Shown here: positions 5,339 through 6,478 of the stretch, piece by piece
How the letters are laid out: the number at the start of each line of letters is the position of its first letter
Position numbering within the stretch: the first letter of the stretch is position 1
From: Alphaproteobacteria bacterium
GTDB lineage: Bacteria; Pseudomonadota; Alphaproteobacteria; Micavibrionales; UBA1664
DNA length: 6,478 nt
Direction of reading: 5' to 3'
Assembly (NCBI GenBank): GCA_030427215.1
Contig: JAUHXB010000070.1
Span: forward strand, 1 to 6,478
Notes under the pieces: model-generated
The model's input: only the letters and a program-made list of their open reading frames with translations
What the model was told of the DNA's origin: nothing
Database searches by the model: none
Position numbers and translations under genes: made by a program

Positions 5339-6478
5339 GACCGTTTTTAGGGTGGCTTAAATATTGCTTACTTGAGCTAAAGCGGAAACCTCAAAGATTA
5401 AAACAATCATATGACTGTGTTTTTATCACGATATATACAAATCATAAAACAGGACCGAAAGAGACATTTTTTGGTGATCTACCTTATGATTTACAACAGG
5501 CAGGATATCATTGCCTGATCGCAGGGAAAATCGCTTGGCATTTTGACCGAGACTTGGAAAACAAACTTCCCAAACATCATACTTCCTTTACACATATCAC
5601 ATCAAAATGGGATGGGCTAAAAATATTATTCGCGCAATTATTAAAGGGAAAAATTGATACACCCAACCTGACTAAGGCCTTTTTCGCGACAATGATTCAA
5701 ACAATCATAAAGACCAATCCAAATATTAAACTCCTCTATCCATTTGAGGGAAATTATTGGGAGGAAGCCTGCATCGAAAATCACGCACATGCCATTGGCT
5801 ATCAACATAATGCAATCACCCCCATCAATGATAAACGATCCCAAATTCAAAAATTACCAAAACATGTTATTTCCAGCGGCCCCAAAGCCTCCAAAATAAT
5901 GGTTACCAATTTAGGTATAACGCGATCTAAAATTATCGATGGATACGCTCTAAGAGTAACATCGAAACCACAAAAAAAGCATACAAAAAAAACCATACAA
6001 AATATCTTATTTTTGATGCAAGGCCATGACTTAGAAATAAAAATAATTGAATTATTACAAATATTTAAAAACAGTAATTCAGATTACAATATAACTATTC
6101 GCCCTCACCCTGCACATCCATTGAATATTGAAAATCATGGTTTTAAAATATCAAAAAATACTGATCTGCATGATGACATCCTTAACCATGATTGTTGTGT
6201 CTATCTTGCCTCAACGGCGGCGTTTGAATCGATTGCAATGGGTGTTCCCGTGATCCATATGGCAATTGATAAATCCATCGGCGATCCGCTTTTTCAATGC
6301 CCCGCCCTACATAAAAGCGCAGGAGACGAACAGGAATTATCTCATGCAATAAATAAATTAAATGATGAAATAACCGACAAAGACTTTGCAAAAGCCGAAA
6401 ACTATTTTAAGACCTATTTTAGACCTTATAAAAAAGAACATGTTCAGGACTATATAAAATGGCTCAACCTACCGTCTC
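5335..6478 (+). CDS. Putative GT-B-like surface-carbohydrate biosynthesis protein, C-terminus missing
   Basis: Open from ATG 5335 to the window end (381 codons, no stop), so the gene is 3'-partial. I do not recognise an exact family. What can be seen: a basic amphipathic N-terminus (MRPFLGWLKYCLLELKRK); YPFEGNYWEEACIENHA (135-151), an acidic/aromatic motif; GYQHNAI (155-161); SSGPKASKIMVTNLG (180-194); a basic linker around 210-220; LFLMQGHD (225-232); TIRPHPAHP (254-262); and YLASTAAFESIAMGVPVI (290-307). The order E-N..GYQH..RPHP..S-(S/T)-x-x-E-x-x-x-x-G-x-P-V-I recalls GT-B-type surface carbohydrate proteins such as the TIGR04326 group and the CDP-glycerol or Kdo transferases of capsule systems; this is recalled similarity, not a search result. 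No signal peptide or clear membrane segment. A good AGAGG ribosome binding site lies five bases upstream, and ATGA overlaps the GT4 stop, implying coupled translation. A role in the same glycan is inferred from position. Confidence 0.75.
   Translation, partial: MRPFLGWLKYCLLELKRKPQRLKQSYDCVFITIYTNHKTGPKETFFGDLPYDLQQAGYHCLIAGKIAWHFDRDLENKLPKHHTSFTHITSKWDGLKILFAQLLKGKIDTPNLTKAFFATMIQTIIKTNPNIKLLYPFEGNYWEEACIENHAHAIGYQHNAITPINDKRSQIQKLPKHVISSGPKASKIMVTNLGITRSKIIDGYALRVTSKPQKKHTKKTIQNILFLMQGHDLEIKIIELLQIFKNSNSDYNITIRPHPAHPLNIENHGFKISKNTDLHDDILNHDCCVYLASTAAFESIAMGVPVIHMAIDKSIGDPLFQCPALHKSAGDEQELSHAINKLNDEITDKDFAKAENYFKTYFRPYKKEHVQDYIKWLNLPS

Noticed and set aside
6182..6391. 69-codon minus-strand open frame near the right end
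   Set aside because: Antisense to the conserved STAAFESIAMGVPVI region of the plus-strand gene; no independent support.

Overview
The window is part of a surface-polysaccharide (O-antigen, capsule or exopolysaccharide) biosynthesis locus. It is AT-rich by eye, densely packed, and holds seven protein genes in two divergent transcription units. Both units run off the window edges, so the first and last genes are partial. No RNA gene, mobile element, CRISPR array, terminator or origin could be supported. The gene content (nucleotide-sugar short-chain dehydrogenase/reductase enzymes, GT4 and other GT-B glycosyltransferases, a methyltransferase) fits a Gram-negative bacterium. An AT-rich alphaproteobacterium is a guess from the general look of the proteins and from genes without Shine-Dalgarno sequences; the phylum cannot be proved from this window.

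Left unit, minus strand, transcribed from about 3120 down to 1: galE (UDP-glucose 4-epimerase), overlapping by 4 nt rfbB/rmlB (dTDP-glucose 4,6-dehydratase), then 24 nt later a class I SAM-dependent methyltransferase, then after 71 nt the N-terminus of an NAD(P)-binding RmlD-like reductase/epimerase that leaves the window at position 1. Right unit, plus strand, from 3182: a CapI/LspL-type UDP-glucuronate 4-epimerase, directly followed (0 nt) by a GT4 glycosyltransferase, which overlaps by 4 nt an unnamed GT-B-like surface-carbohydrate protein cut at 6478. The 58-nt gap 3124-3181 must hold both promoters.

Together the genes supply activated sugars (UDP-Gal and possibly UDP-GalNAc from GalE, UDP-GalA from UDP-GlcA, and a dTDP-4-keto-6-deoxyhexose that the RmlD-like enzyme may reduce), one methyl decoration and two sugar-transfer steps. 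RmlA, RmlC, UDP-glucose dehydrogenase, a flippase and a polymerase are not in the window.

Points most worth a second look: a dnaX-type A_AAA_AAG heptamer in the correct frame just before the GT4/GT-B junction, where a -1 slip would fuse the two glycosyltransferases; a serine at the GalE gatekeeper position that predicts activity on N-acetylated sugars; open frames after the methyltransferase stop that end exactly at the next gene's start; and a back-to-back promoter whose geometry suggests leaderless or nearly leaderless mRNAs on both sides.
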